DNA of 64,000 nucleotides, taken from positions 248,001 through 312,000 of the forward strand of contig CAVSRU010000003.1 of NCBI GenBank assembly GCA_963730535.1. The letters are read 5' to 3'. Under the pieces are notes generated by a model. That model ran no database searches and was not told where the DNA came from. It worked only from the letters and a program-made list of their open reading frames with translations. The stretch is from DASSUW01 sp963730535. GTDB taxonomy: Bacteria > Actinomycetota > Thermoleophilia > Solirubrobacterales > Solirubrobacteraceae. Made by a program: the position numbers and the translations under genes. This document shows positions 34,418-41,949 of this stretch, piece by piece; within the stretch, counting starts at the first letter, position 1, and every line of letters starts with the position of its first letter.

Positions 34418-35767
34418 ATGGTCCGCCTCGCCTGCCTCACCCTGCTCGCCTGCCTGCTCGCCGTCGCCCCCGCGGCCGCGGCCGACAGGACGACCTTCAC
34501 GATCCGCGGCGCCGGCTTCGGGCACGGCGTGGGGATGAGCCAGTACGGCGCGTACGGGTTCGCCCAGCACGGCAAGTCGTACGACGCGATCCTGCGCCAC
34601 TACTACCGCGGCACCCAGCTGGGCGCGGCCGATCCGGCGAAGTCCGTCCGCGTCCTCGTCCAGTCGACGGGGACGGCGAGCTTCACCGGCGCCTCGCGCG
34701 CGGGCTCGCGCACGCTCGACCCGGGGCGCACGTACCGCGTGCGCGCCCGTGATGCCTCGAAGGTCGACCTGCTCGGCCCGGCCGGCCGGCGGATCGCCAC
34801 CTTCACGGCTCCGCTCCAGGTCGGCAGCGACGGCGCCGTGCAGCTCGGCGGCTCGGGCGCGTATCGCGGCCTGCTGGAGTTCCGCCCCGCCGGTTCGGGC
34901 GTCAACGCGATCAACGCCGTCTCGCTCGAGGACTACGTGGCCGGCGTGGTCGCCCGCGAGTCGCCGTCCTCGTGGCCGGCCGAGGCGCTCAAGGCCCAGG
35001 CCGTCGCCGCGCGTACGTACGCGATCACGACGTCCAAGGCGGGCGCGGGCTTCGAGCACTACGCCGACGTGCGCTCGCAGGTCTACGGCGGCGTGGCGGC
35101 CGAGACACCCTCGACCAACGCCGCGGTCGCCGCCACGCGCGGGCAGGTCGTGACCTACGACGGCCAGCCCGTGGTGACGTTCTTCTTCTCGACCTCGGGC
35201 GGGCGCACGGAGAACGTGGAGAACACGAACGTGGGCGCCGGGCCGCAGCCGTGGCTGAAGTCGGTCGCCGACCCGTACGACAACGTCTCGCCCAAGCACC
35301 GCTGGACGCCCGCGCGGCCGAGCCTCGCCACGACGGGCGCCAAGCTCGCGGGCCTCGTCAAGGGCCGCTTCCGCGGCATCGAGGTGCTCGAGCGCGGCCG
35401 CTCGCCGCGCATCGTGTCCGCCGACATCGTCGGGACCGGCGGCCGCACCCGGGTCGACGGCGCGACGCTGCGCGCCCGCCTCGGCCTGCTCGACACCTGG
35501 GCCTACTTCACGACGATCCGGACCCGCACGGCGCCGGCGGTCGACACCGAGAGCGGACCGGGGACGCGCGCCACGGTGGCCGGCAGCGTGGTGCCCGCGC
35601 GCGTCGGCGCGCAGGTCCAGATCCAGCTCCGCGAAGGCAACCGCTGGCAGACCGTCGCGTCGACGATCGTGCGCCGCGACGGCGTGTACCGCGCCGGCGT
35701 GGCGAAGGCGGGCACGTACCGCGCGGTGTTCGCCGGCGAGGCCGGCCCCGCCATCCGCGTCGGCTAG
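34418..35767 (+). CDS. Secreted SpoIID/LytB domain protein
   Basis: A 449-residue protein with signal peptide RLACLTLLACLLAVAPAAAA. GAGFGHGVGMSQYGAYGFA and the SpoIID/LytB core NAVSLEDYVAGVVARESPSSWPAEALKAQAVAARTYA (in parts) are unmistakable, as is VVTFFFSTSGGRTEN. In SpoIID this domain is a lytic transglycosylase that cleaves peptidoglycan stripped of stem peptides. The C-terminal ~90 residues form an Ig-like beta domain (RTRTAPAVDTES...AGEAGPAIRVG). No sporulation operon is present, so a general wall-remodelling role is likely. A TACCCT -10 lies at 34400-34405. Start ATG 34418. Confidence 0.85.
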   Translation: MVRLACLTLLACLLAVAPAAAADRTTFTIRGAGFGHGVGMSQYGAYGFAQHGKSYDAILRHYYRGTQLGAADPAKSVRVLVQSTGTASFTGASRAGSRTLDPGRTYRVRARDASKVDLLGPAGRRIATFTAPLQVGSDGAVQLGGSGAYRGLLEFRPAGSGVNAINAVSLEDYVAGVVARESPSSWPAEALKAQAVAARTYAITTSKAGAGFEHYADVRSQVYGGVAAETPSTNAAVAATRGQVVTYDGQPVVTFFFSTSGGRTENVENTNVGAGPQPWLKSVADPYDNVSPKHRWTPARPSLATTGAKLAGLVKGRFRGIEVLERGRSPRIVSADIVGTGGRTRVDGATLRARLGLLDTWAYFTTIRTRTAPAVDTESGPGTRATVAGSVVPARVGAQVQIQLREGNRWQTVASTIVRRDGVYRAGVAKAGTYRAVFAGEAGPAIRVG

Positions 35768-36219
35768 CCGCTGTAGACGCGCATCAAGGTCTGTGCCACG
35801 CAGACCGGCTTCTCGCCGCCCTCGACCTCGAACGTCAGCTCGAGCGTCAACTGAGCGCCGCCCGGGGTGTCGTCGAGGTCCGCGACCTTCACGGTCACGC
35901 GGACGCGCGAGCCGACCGGGACGGGCGCCGGGAAGCGCACGCGGTTGGCCCCGTAGTTGATGACCATGGCGAAGCCGTCGAGCGCCATCACCTGCCCGGT
36001 CAGCATGGGCGCGAGCGCCAGCGTGTAGTAGCCGTGAGCGATGGTGCCGCCGAAGGGTGTGTCCTTCGCCCGCTCGCGGTCCACGTGGATCCACTGGTGG
36101 TCGCCGGTCACGTCGGCGAACGCGTCGATCGCCTCCTGCGTGACCTCGTGCCAGTCCGACGTCCCCAGCGTCTCGCCCTTGGCGTCGCGCAGCTCCTCCA
36201 GCCCCGTGATCGTCTTCAT
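35764..36219 (-). CDS. MaoC family (R)-specific enoyl-CoA hydratase-like protein
   Basis: A 151-residue hot-dog-fold protein; ATG 36219 has AAGGA upstream and gives the standard N-terminus TITGLEELRDAKGETLG. The hydratase motif is FADVTGDHQWIHVDRERA with the catalytic Asp/His, followed by FGGTIAHGYYTLALAPML. It hydrates 2-enoyl-CoA to 3-hydroxyacyl-CoA. Its stop overlaps the stop of the converging SpoIID gene. It diverges from the exonuclease gene across 88 bp containing a strong palindrome. Confidence 0.88.
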   Translation of the reverse strand: MKTITGLEELRDAKGETLGTSDWHEVTQEAIDAFADVTGDHQWIHVDRERAKDTPFGGTIAHGYYTLALAPMLTGQVMALDGFAMVINYGANRVRFPAPVPVGSRVRVTVKVADLDDTPGGAQLTLELTFEVEGGEKPVCVAQTLMRVYSG

Positions 36220-36264
36220 GCGAAGGAATCCTTGCGCCTTCGTCCGGACGGCGCTTTGACCCTG

Positions 36265-36297
36265 TCGGAGACCGTCCGTGGTCTCCGAAACTATCCT
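36265..36297. promoter_or_regulatory. Palindromic operator and -10 between MaoC and exonuclease genes
   Basis: The perfect inverted repeat TCGGAGACC-GTCCGT-GGTCTCCGA (36265-36288) is followed by a TATCCT -10 hexamer (36292-36297) eleven bases before the exonuclease ATG. The palindrome occupies the -35 region and is placed to control one or both divergent genes. It could alternatively form a short hairpin in a minus-strand leader of the MaoC gene. Confidence 0.5.
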
Positions 36298-36307
36298 GGG
36301 CCGCCGC

Positions 36308-37162
36308 ATGTCCAACCCGCTTCTCGTCATCGACGGCCCGGCCGTGCTCTACCGCTCGTTCTACGGCCTGCCGGACACGATCACCGACGACGACGGGCAT
36401 CCCGTGAACGCGTTGCTCGGCTCGGTCAACCAGGCGCTGTGGTGCGTGGAGCGGTACGACCCGCGCGCCGTCGTCTGGTGCTTCGGGGCGGAGGCCGGCG
36501 AGTACCGCGTCGAGGCGTTCCCCGCCTATCACGCCGACCGCCCGCCGATGCCCGACCCGCTCGAGTGGCAGTGGGAGCGCGCCCCCGCGTTCTACGAGGC
36601 GTTGGGGTGGAGCCTCATGGCCACCGAGGACCTCGAGGCCGACGACCTCCTGCACTCGCTATGCGAGGTCGAGACCGCGGCCGGCGGCCGCTCGCTCATC
36701 CTCACCGGCGACCGTGACATGTACCAGTGCGCGAGCGAGTCCGTCTCCGTGCTGATGCAGCGCAAGGGCGGCGAGGGCCCGGAGGAGGTCGGCCCCGAGG
36801 GCGTGGTCGAGCGCTACGGGATCGAGCCGTCCCAGGTCCCGGACTTCATCGCCCTGCGCGGCGATCCGTCGGACGGGCTGCCGGGGGCGAAGGGGATCGG
36901 GCCGAAGACCGCCGCCGAGCTGCTCCAGCGCAAGGGCGACCTCGAGCACGTCATCCTCGGCGCGATCCGCGAGAAGCCGTCGGTGCGCCGGGCGCTGATC
37001 GAGCAGGCCGACGAGCTGCGGGCGTTCAAGGACATCGCCACGCTGCGCACCATCCCCGTCGACCGCCCACCCGACGCGCCGACCGACTACGCGGGCGGCT
37101 CGCGGGCGGCCGCCGCGTTCGGCATGGCGAGGCTGTCGAAGCGGCTCGAGGAGCTCGCCTAG
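36308..37162 (+). CDS. Stand-alone 5'-3' exonuclease (PolA N-terminal domain type)
   Basis: A 284-residue flap-endonuclease-like protein from ATG 36308. Metal-binding groups are visible: VIDGPAVLYRSFYGLP, LEADDLLHSL, TGDRDMYQC and RGDPSDGLPGAKGIGPKTA with the helix-3-turn-helix. The position equivalent to the FDA aspartate of DNA polymerase I reads CFGAEAGEYR, so one of the usual acidic ligands is missing. There is no polymerase domain. It probably removes RNA primers or 5' flaps. It is preceded by a TATCCT -10 and a palindrome. Confidence 0.85.
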   Translation: MSNPLLVIDGPAVLYRSFYGLPDTITDDDGHPVNALLGSVNQALWCVERYDPRAVVWCFGAEAGEYRVEAFPAYHADRPPMPDPLEWQWERAPAFYEALGWSLMATEDLEADDLLHSLCEVETAAGGRSLILTGDRDMYQCASESVSVLMQRKGGEGPEEVGPEGVVERYGIEPSQVPDFIALRGDPSDGLPGAKGIGPKTAAELLQRKGDLEHVILGAIREKPSVRRALIEQADELRAFKDIATLRTIPVDRPPDAPTDYAGGSRAAAAFGMARLSKRLEELA

Positions 37163-37186
37163 CGTTCGCCGCTGCGAGCGCCGGCT

Positions 37187-37549
37187 TCAGGCCGGCTGAC
37201 CGAGATCTACTTCGAGCGCGCGGACGGCGCGCTCGACCAGGTCCCCGGCGAGATCGCCGCCCCAGTGGACGGCGCCCACGAAACCCCCGGTCGCGGCTCG
37301 GACACGCTCGGCGACGGCATCCGCTCCGTCACGATCGGTGTCCGGGAGCAGGGCGAGCAGGTCACCGCCGTCCCACTGCGCGAAGAGGTCGGCACCCCGC
37401 AGCACGGCAGCCAGCGAATCCGCGTCCGCACCGCGGACGAGGAGCACGCTGAACTCGTGTCCGTAGCGAACCGCCCCCGCAACCATCCGGCGCAGCATCC
37501 AGCGCCCGAGCGGGGGCGCGAGGGGGCCGATCAGATCCTCGAGGTCCAT
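37187..37549 (-). CDS. Degenerate GGDEF-like domain protein
   Basis: A 120-residue protein. ADLFAQWDGGDLLALLPDTDRDGADAVAERVRAA follows the second half of a diguanylate cyclase domain (in canonical form R-x-GGDEF-FxxLLP.T), but the active loop reads WDGGDLL and the first half, with the substrate-binding Asp, is reduced to FSVLLVRGADADSLAAVL. It ends AVRALEVD, like the final helix of GGDEF domains. It is too short and too altered to make cyclic di-GMP and may be a remnant or a binding module. Confidence 0.5.
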   Translation of the reverse strand: MDLEDLIGPLAPPLGRWMLRRMVAGAVRYGHEFSVLLVRGADADSLAAVLRGADLFAQWDGGDLLALLPDTDRDGADAVAERVRAATGGFVGAVHWGGDLAGDLVERAVRALEVDLGQPA

Positions 37550-37642
37550 AACCTAGACAACGTCACCAGCGGCCAGGAACTTGACCGGGTCGGGACCGGA
37601 CATGTGTCCGCCCTGGCGTCGTGTTCTCGGCACGCGCGCTTC

Positions 37643-37697
37643 TTGACGCCGCTCCCGGACGGCTCCTAGCATCGCGTCATGCCGGAGAGCCGGCATG
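37643..37697 (+). promoter_or_regulatory. Promoter plus start-codon hairpin
   Basis: TTGACG (37643-37648) and TAGCAT (37667-37672) are 18 bases apart and place the transcription start at 37679, the A of the ATG. The inverted repeat CATGCCGG-AGAG-CCGGCATG (37678-37697) covers that start codon, so the 5' end of a leaderless mRNA would fold with the ATG in the stem. This could limit or regulate translation. The gap 37550-37642 shows nothing else. Confidence 0.5.
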
Positions 37698-38620
37698 TCG
37701 AGCCCCGCCGCTGGCGGTCCGGGGCTATCACGACGGGGAAGCTCGTCGTCGGAGTCGTCGGTCTTGCCGGCTTCGGGATCGCACTTCTGACCTACGTCGA
37801 CCAGCACGCCACCCGTGTGTCGATCCACTCCGCGTCCATGCGGCAGACATCGTGGCTGACGACCCTTCCCGATCGACCGCAATACAGCGAGTTGACGCTC
37901 GTCACGGTGACGCTCGCCAACGACGCGACGACGGCAACAGCGATCGCGGCGGCGGAGCTCCGCGCTGCGCGACGAACGGTAGCCCGTGCCGTCGGCTATC
38001 TCGTCGCCCCGCCGCCGGCCACGAACGTCGACTTTCTCGCGGGGCCATCCATCACCGGCCAGGAGCCTCTGCCGCTGAATCTCCCCGCGCGGCAGGGCAT
38101 CACGCGAACCCTCGTCTTCCAGACGGGCTCCGCCGAAGCGGGCACCGCCGAGGCACCGCCGCCCGTACCGCCGTGGTACCCGCAGGAGTTCCTCGCTCGA
38201 TCGCCGCGCCACGCTGACATCGACATGGCACTTCACCTTCAAGGCGGTGCCGAGGACGTACGCCCCGTCACGGTCAAGCCGAGAGGGCCGGAGTCGATCC
38301 GCTGGAGCAAGTACCTGGACTGCGACTCGCGTAAGCGCGCCGTGGCGCTCGTGTTCTTCAGCAGATCCGGAGCGCCGCCGGAGGACACCGTGCTGTCGGT
38401 CCGACTCTGGAACCTCGACCGGCGTGATCGGCCGATCACGGTGACGCGGCCGGGCTTCATAGTCGGAGCTCGCAGCGCGGATCCCGGCGAACAGCGCATA
38501 CGGGTGCCACTTCAGGGACTCAAGAACGGCGTGTGGGCCTACACCGCGTCCTCCGCCGGCATCGTGTTCGTGACCGGCCAGTTTCGAGTCCCGGTAAACG
38601 GCGCGTCCTGCTTCATGTGA
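37679..38620 (+). CDS. Membrane-anchored protein of unknown function
   Basis: A 313-residue protein with a basic N-terminus and one hydrophobic helix (GKLVVGVVGLAGFGIALLTYV, about 20-40), so the rest is probably extracytoplasmic. The soluble part has no motif I recognise; it has an Ala-rich helix (ATTATAIAAAELRAARRTVA), a Pro-rich linker (AEAPPPVPPWYPQEF) and a C-terminal beta-rich region ending with GQFRVPVNGASCFM. Base composition is a little lower in GC than the flanks. Its 3' end overlaps the converging AraC gene by 82 bases, an unusually long overlap. Confidence 0.6.
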   Translation: MPESRHVEPRRWRSGAITTGKLVVGVVGLAGFGIALLTYVDQHATRVSIHSASMRQTSWLTTLPDRPQYSELTLVTVTLANDATTATAIAAAELRAARRTVARAVGYLVAPPPATNVDFLAGPSITGQEPLPLNLPARQGITRTLVFQTGSAEAGTAEAPPPVPPWYPQEFLARSPRHADIDMALHLQGGAEDVRPVTVKPRGPESIRWSKYLDCDSRKRAVALVFFSRSGAPPEDTVLSVRLWNLDRRDRPITVTRPGFIVGARSADPGEQRIRVPLQGLKNGVWAYTASSAGIVFVTGQFRVPVNGASCFM

Positions 38621-39460
38621 GGCTGAGCAGCGAAAGCGGCATCGTCGGCGGCTGCGGCGCGCAGCGCCGACGGGCTCCGTCCCGTCTGCTCGCGAAAGAC
38701 GCGGTGGAACTGGGCGTAGCTGCCGAAGCCGGCCTCGAGCGCGGCGGCCAGGGCCGTCGTGCGCCGGCCGCTGCCGTAGAGATGGAGGAAGCGCTGCAGT
38801 CGCTGCTGGTTGCGGAACCGGCTGATCGACACCCCGGTCTGCGTTTTGAAGATCCGGCTCAGGTGCGAGGCGCTCAGGCCCGCTGCGCGCGCGAGCGTCG
38901 TGAGGTCACCCGCGTTCGGGTCGGCTCGCAGCACGCGAGCGACCGTCTCGACCGCCGGATGCAGGTCGACCCCTTCGACGACGTCGTCGCTGTCGAGGAA
39001 CGCTCGCCAGGCGAGGCTGAGCAGGTACGCCAGGCCGGTGTTGACGAGAACCTCGTCCATCGTCTCCGCGTCATGCACCTCGTGGAAGAGCGCGCCGAGC
39101 CGGCGGACCCGGGCCGAGTCGAGACGGCGCGAGAACTGCCCCACGGGATCCGTCTCCAGCAGGGGTCGCGCGTGCGGCGCCGTCGCGGTACGGGCGACGA
39201 GAGCCGGCCGGAACACGGCCCACCACAGCTCGTGGTCGGAGGACTCGTCGACCAGGACATGGTCCTGACCCGGGAACAGCCAGGTCAGCGTGCCCGGCGT
39301 GAGCGCGTAGCGCCGGTCGCCGAGCAGATAGGACGCGCGTCCCCCGGACGACGAGGTTGACCTCGAGCTCGGCATGGCGATGGGGGCGAGGGCGAACGTC
39401 GCCGACCGTGTGCCGCACCACCCGGCCCTCCAGGCCGGTCCGGATTCCAAGGTCGCCCAT
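38539..39460 (-). CDS. AraC family transcriptional regulator, frameshifted
   Basis: The C-terminal double helix-turn-helix is complete: LTTLARAAGLSASHLSRIFK and SYAQFHRVFREQTGRSPSAL. The N-terminal cupin-like sensing domain is split: GDVRPRPHRHAELEVNLVVRG lies in one frame and RASYLLGDRRYALTPGTLTW in the next. One extra base in the C run at 39341-39345 explains the break. ATG 39460 (MGDLGIRTG) is a reasonable start, but ATG 39526 (MICGGRRRV) cannot be excluded. The His/Glu pair of the cupin suggests ligand or metal sensing. The divergent PhyH gene is the most likely target. Confidence 0.75.
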
Positions 39461-39556
39461 CACCGCAAGAAACGATAAGTAGTCGCCGATATCTGCGAAG
39501 ACACGGCGTCGTCCCCCGCAGATCATGTGATCATCCGCGATCACAGGAGGGCAGAC

Positions 39557-40303
39557 ATGGCCGTCTCAGAGCTCCCCATCACCCCCGAGCACGCGCGCCG
39601 CTTCCGTGAGGACGGCTTCTTCGTCCTGGAGGACGCCGTGGCCCCGGGCGACCTCGACACGCTGCGCGGCGAATGTCAGCGCTTCATCGACGAGCGCGAC
39701 CGCGAGATGGATCGCCTCGGCGTCGACACGCTCGACCTCGACCGGCGCGGCAGCCGCTACTTCGTCCACGCCTACGGCAAGAGCCCCGCGATCGACCGCT
39801 TCCTGTCGTCCGACCTCATGGTCCGGATCGCCCAGGCGGCGCTCGGCGACACCGTCTACCTGTTCAACGAGCAGTACGTCGTGAAGGCCGCGGAGCAGGG
39901 AATGAAGTTCAGCTGGCACCAGGACTCGGGGTTCATCGACTACCCCCACCGCCCGTACCTCACGTGCTGGATCGCGCTCGACGACATGACCGAAGCCAAC
40001 GGGACCGTCTACCTGCTGCCCTACTCCCGCGCCGGCACGCGAGACGTCGTCGAGCACGCGCGCGACGAGGAGACCAACGACCGGATCGGCTACTTCGGCG
40101 ACGACCCAGGCGACCCCGTGATCGTGCCGGCGGGGAGCATCGCCTGCTTCTCGTCGACGCTCCTGCACCGAAGCGGCTTCAACACGACCGATCGGGTGCG
40201 TCGCGTGTACGTGGCGCAGTACTCGGCCGAGCCGATCCTCAGCGAAGACGGCTCCCGACCGCGGATCCTCGCGGAGCCGCTCCTGATCGACGCGACGGGC
40301 TAG
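39557..40303 (+). CDS. Phytanoyl-CoA dioxygenase (PhyH) family protein
   Basis: A 248-residue Fe(II)/2-oxoglutarate-dependent dioxygenase. The iron-binding HxD is in KFSWHQDSGFIDYPHRPYL and the distal His in SSTLLHRSGFNTTDRVRRVY, whose Arg would hold 2-oxoglutarate. It begins FREDGFFVLEDAVAPGDLDTL, typical of the family. ATG 39557 has a perfect AGGAGG at 39545-39550. Substrates in this family range from phytanoyl-CoA to ectoine and secondary metabolites. It is divergent from the AraC gene and probably under its control. Confidence 0.85.
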   Translation: MAVSELPITPEHARRFREDGFFVLEDAVAPGDLDTLRGECQRFIDERDREMDRLGVDTLDLDRRGSRYFVHAYGKSPAIDRFLSSDLMVRIAQAALGDTVYLFNEQYVVKAAEQGMKFSWHQDSGFIDYPHRPYLTCWIALDDMTEANGTVYLLPYSRAGTRDVVEHARDEETNDRIGYFGDDPGDPVIVPAGSIACFSSTLLHRSGFNTTDRVRRVYVAQYSAEPILSEDGSRPRILAEPLLIDATG

Positions 40304-40713
40304 CTCTGGGGCTGGCTGATGTTGACCATCCAGGTGATGCCGAACCGGTCGTCGCACATCCCGAACTCGTCGCCCCACATCTGCTTCTCCAACGCGACCG
40401 TCACCGTGCCGCCCTCGGACAGCTTCTCCCAATAGCCGCGCAGCTCGTCGCCGTCGTCTCCGCTCAGACTCACGGCGATGTTGTTGCCCGGCTGGTGTTC
40501 CATCCCGGGCGGTGTGTCAGCGCCCATCAGCGTGAAGCCACGGTCTGTGTCCAACTGACCGTGCATGATCTTGTCGGGGCTCGGCGCATCCTGACCACCC
40601 AGCTCCCCGAAGGTGCTCATCCTCAACGTGCCGCCGAAGACGCTCTCGTAGAACTCCATCGCGTCCCGCGCGGTGCCCGGGAAGCTGATGTAGGGATTCA
40701 GGCGGGAGGACAT
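40300..40713 (-). CDS. PhnB-like VOC family protein
   Basis: A 137-residue protein; ATG 40713 has AAGGAG upstream. NPYISFPGTARDAMEFYESVFGG (in part), MHGQLDTDRGFTLMGADTP, GMEHQPGNNIAVSLSGDDGD and the end WGDEFGMCDDRFGITWMVN are diagnostic for the PhnB/3-demethylubiquinone-methyltransferase-like VOC group. The function of these proteins is mostly unknown; they bind small ligands in a dimer cavity. Its stop overlaps the PhyH stop. Confidence 0.88.
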   Translation of the reverse strand: MSSRLNPYISFPGTARDAMEFYESVFGGTLRMSTFGELGGQDAPSPDKIMHGQLDTDRGFTLMGADTPPGMEHQPGNNIAVSLSGDDGDELRGYWEKLSEGGTVTVALEKQMWGDEFGMCDDRFGITWMVNISQPQS

Positions 40714-40815
40714 GTGAAGGTCTCCTTGGTCGTGTAGGCCGTCTCGGCCTGTGGGTGAGAGGCTTTCGCGCGCTTGCCGGTGACTCACCGTTTGCGTTGC
40801 AGGACCACGTCGGAC

Positions 40816-40821
40816 TAGTGT
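40816..40821 (+). promoter_or_regulatory. Leaderless -10 of the DUF2235 gene
   Basis: TAGTGT ends seven bases before ATG 40828, so transcription should begin at the start codon. TTGCGT at 40792-40797, 18 bases upstream, may be the -35 box. The remaining part of the 114-bp divergent gap holds the AAGGAG site of the PhnB-like gene and nothing else recognisable. Confidence 0.45.
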
Positions 40822-40827
40822 CGCCTC

Positions 40828-41940
40828 ATGAAGCGCCTGGTCGTCTGCTGCGACGGAACCTGGAACCGGCCCGACCATATCGACCGCGGCGTCGCCGCGC
40901 CGACGAATGTCGCCAAGGTCGCGCTGGCGCTCGCCGGCGAGGACGATAAGGGCACCGAGCAGGTCGTCCATTACCAGGCCGGCGTCGGGACGAAAGCCGG
41001 CGAGCGGCTGCGTGGCGGCGGGCTCGGCGTCGGGCTCTCCCGGAACGTCCAGGACTGCTACCGCTTCCTGGTCGACAACTACGAGCCGGACGACAAGATC
41101 TACCTGTTCGGGTTCAGTCGCGGCGCCTACACGGCCCGCAGCACGGCGGGTCTCGTGCGCAACGCCGGAATCCTGCGACGCGACCACCGGCACCGCGTCG
41201 ACGAGGCATACGCCCTCTATCGAGATCCCGGCAGGGACACCGAGCCGGGCGGTATCGCCTCCCAGCTGTTCCGGCGCACGCACTCGCACGACAACGTCTA
41301 CATCGAGTTCGTCGGCGTGTGGGATACCGTCGGCGCGCTCGGCATCCCGATCGCCCTACCGGCCATCAGCCGGCGCTGGACGTTCCACGACACGAATCTG
41401 AGCGACTACGTCCTCCACGCGTACCACGCGGTCGCCATCGACGAACGGCGCGGGCCGTTCAAGCCGACGCTGTGGACGATGAAGGACGGCAAGCAGCGGC
41501 CGGAGGGAACGTCGCTGGAGCAGGTCTGGTTCGCCGGAGTGCACTGCGAGGTCGGCGGTGGGTACAGGGACCCGGACCTGTCGGAGATCCCGCTGCTCTG
41601 GATGGCCGACAAGGCCCGCGAGCGGGGGCTGGCGTTCAAGGCGGACCACCTGGTGTTCAGGCCGACGCCTCGCGACGATGCGGCGCGGCGCGCGGGCTGC
41701 CAGGTGTTCCCCGACGCTCTCTGGCAGCCGCTGCGGGAGTCCCGCGACCGGATGTATCGCCTGATACCGGCCTATGACCGCCAGCTTCGGGGCGACAAGC
41801 GGGCCGACGTCAAGGGAGGTTCCGTAGCCGCGAGCGCCAAGCTGCGCTACGAACACGACGGCAAGTATCGGCCGGCGGGTCTCGACGACTGGCTGAAGAC
41901 CAGCGGCTCGATCACGCCGCTGCCCGAAGCCATGCGGTGA
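40828..41940 (+). CDS. DUF2235 alpha/beta-hydrolase-like protein
   Basis: A 370-residue protein with the DUF2235 pattern: KRLVVCCDGTWN at the N-terminus, APTNVAKVALAL, HYQAGVGT, the nucleophile motif FGFSRGAYTAR, EFVGVWDTVGALG and FAGVHCEVGGGY. DUF2235 is the fold of Tle1 phospholipase effectors, but this copy has no signal peptide, membrane-binding insert or type VI secretion genes nearby. It is more likely a cytoplasmic lipid or ester hydrolase. The catalytic Ser (GFSRG), Asp (VWDTVG) and His (GVHCEVGG) are all present. Confidence 0.88.
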   Translation: MKRLVVCCDGTWNRPDHIDRGVAAPTNVAKVALALAGEDDKGTEQVVHYQAGVGTKAGERLRGGGLGVGLSRNVQDCYRFLVDNYEPDDKIYLFGFSRGAYTARSTAGLVRNAGILRRDHRHRVDEAYALYRDPGRDTEPGGIASQLFRRTHSHDNVYIEFVGVWDTVGALGIPIALPAISRRWTFHDTNLSDYVLHAYHAVAIDERRGPFKPTLWTMKDGKQRPEGTSLEQVWFAGVHCEVGGGYRDPDLSEIPLLWMADKARERGLAFKADHLVFRPTPRDDAARRAGCQVFPDALWQPLRESRDRMYRLIPAYDRQLRGDKRADVKGGSVAASAKLRYEHDGKYRPAGLDDWLKTSGSITPLPEAMR

Positions 41941-41949
41941 ACGCCGGCG

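Noticed and set aside
34418..35767. Inferring sporulation from the SpoIID and SpoIIM-like genes
   Set aside because: The genes are far apart and without other sporulation genes; both families occur in non-sporulating actinobacteria.
39516..39545. GATCATGTGATC and a nearby GATCAC as an AraC operator
   Set aside because: The arms are only five bases and AraC proteins usually bind direct repeats; there is not enough support for a site.
40828..41940. Calling the DUF2235 protein a type VI secretion effector
   Set aside because: There is no VgrG, PAAR, immunity-like gene or membrane-binding domain around it.
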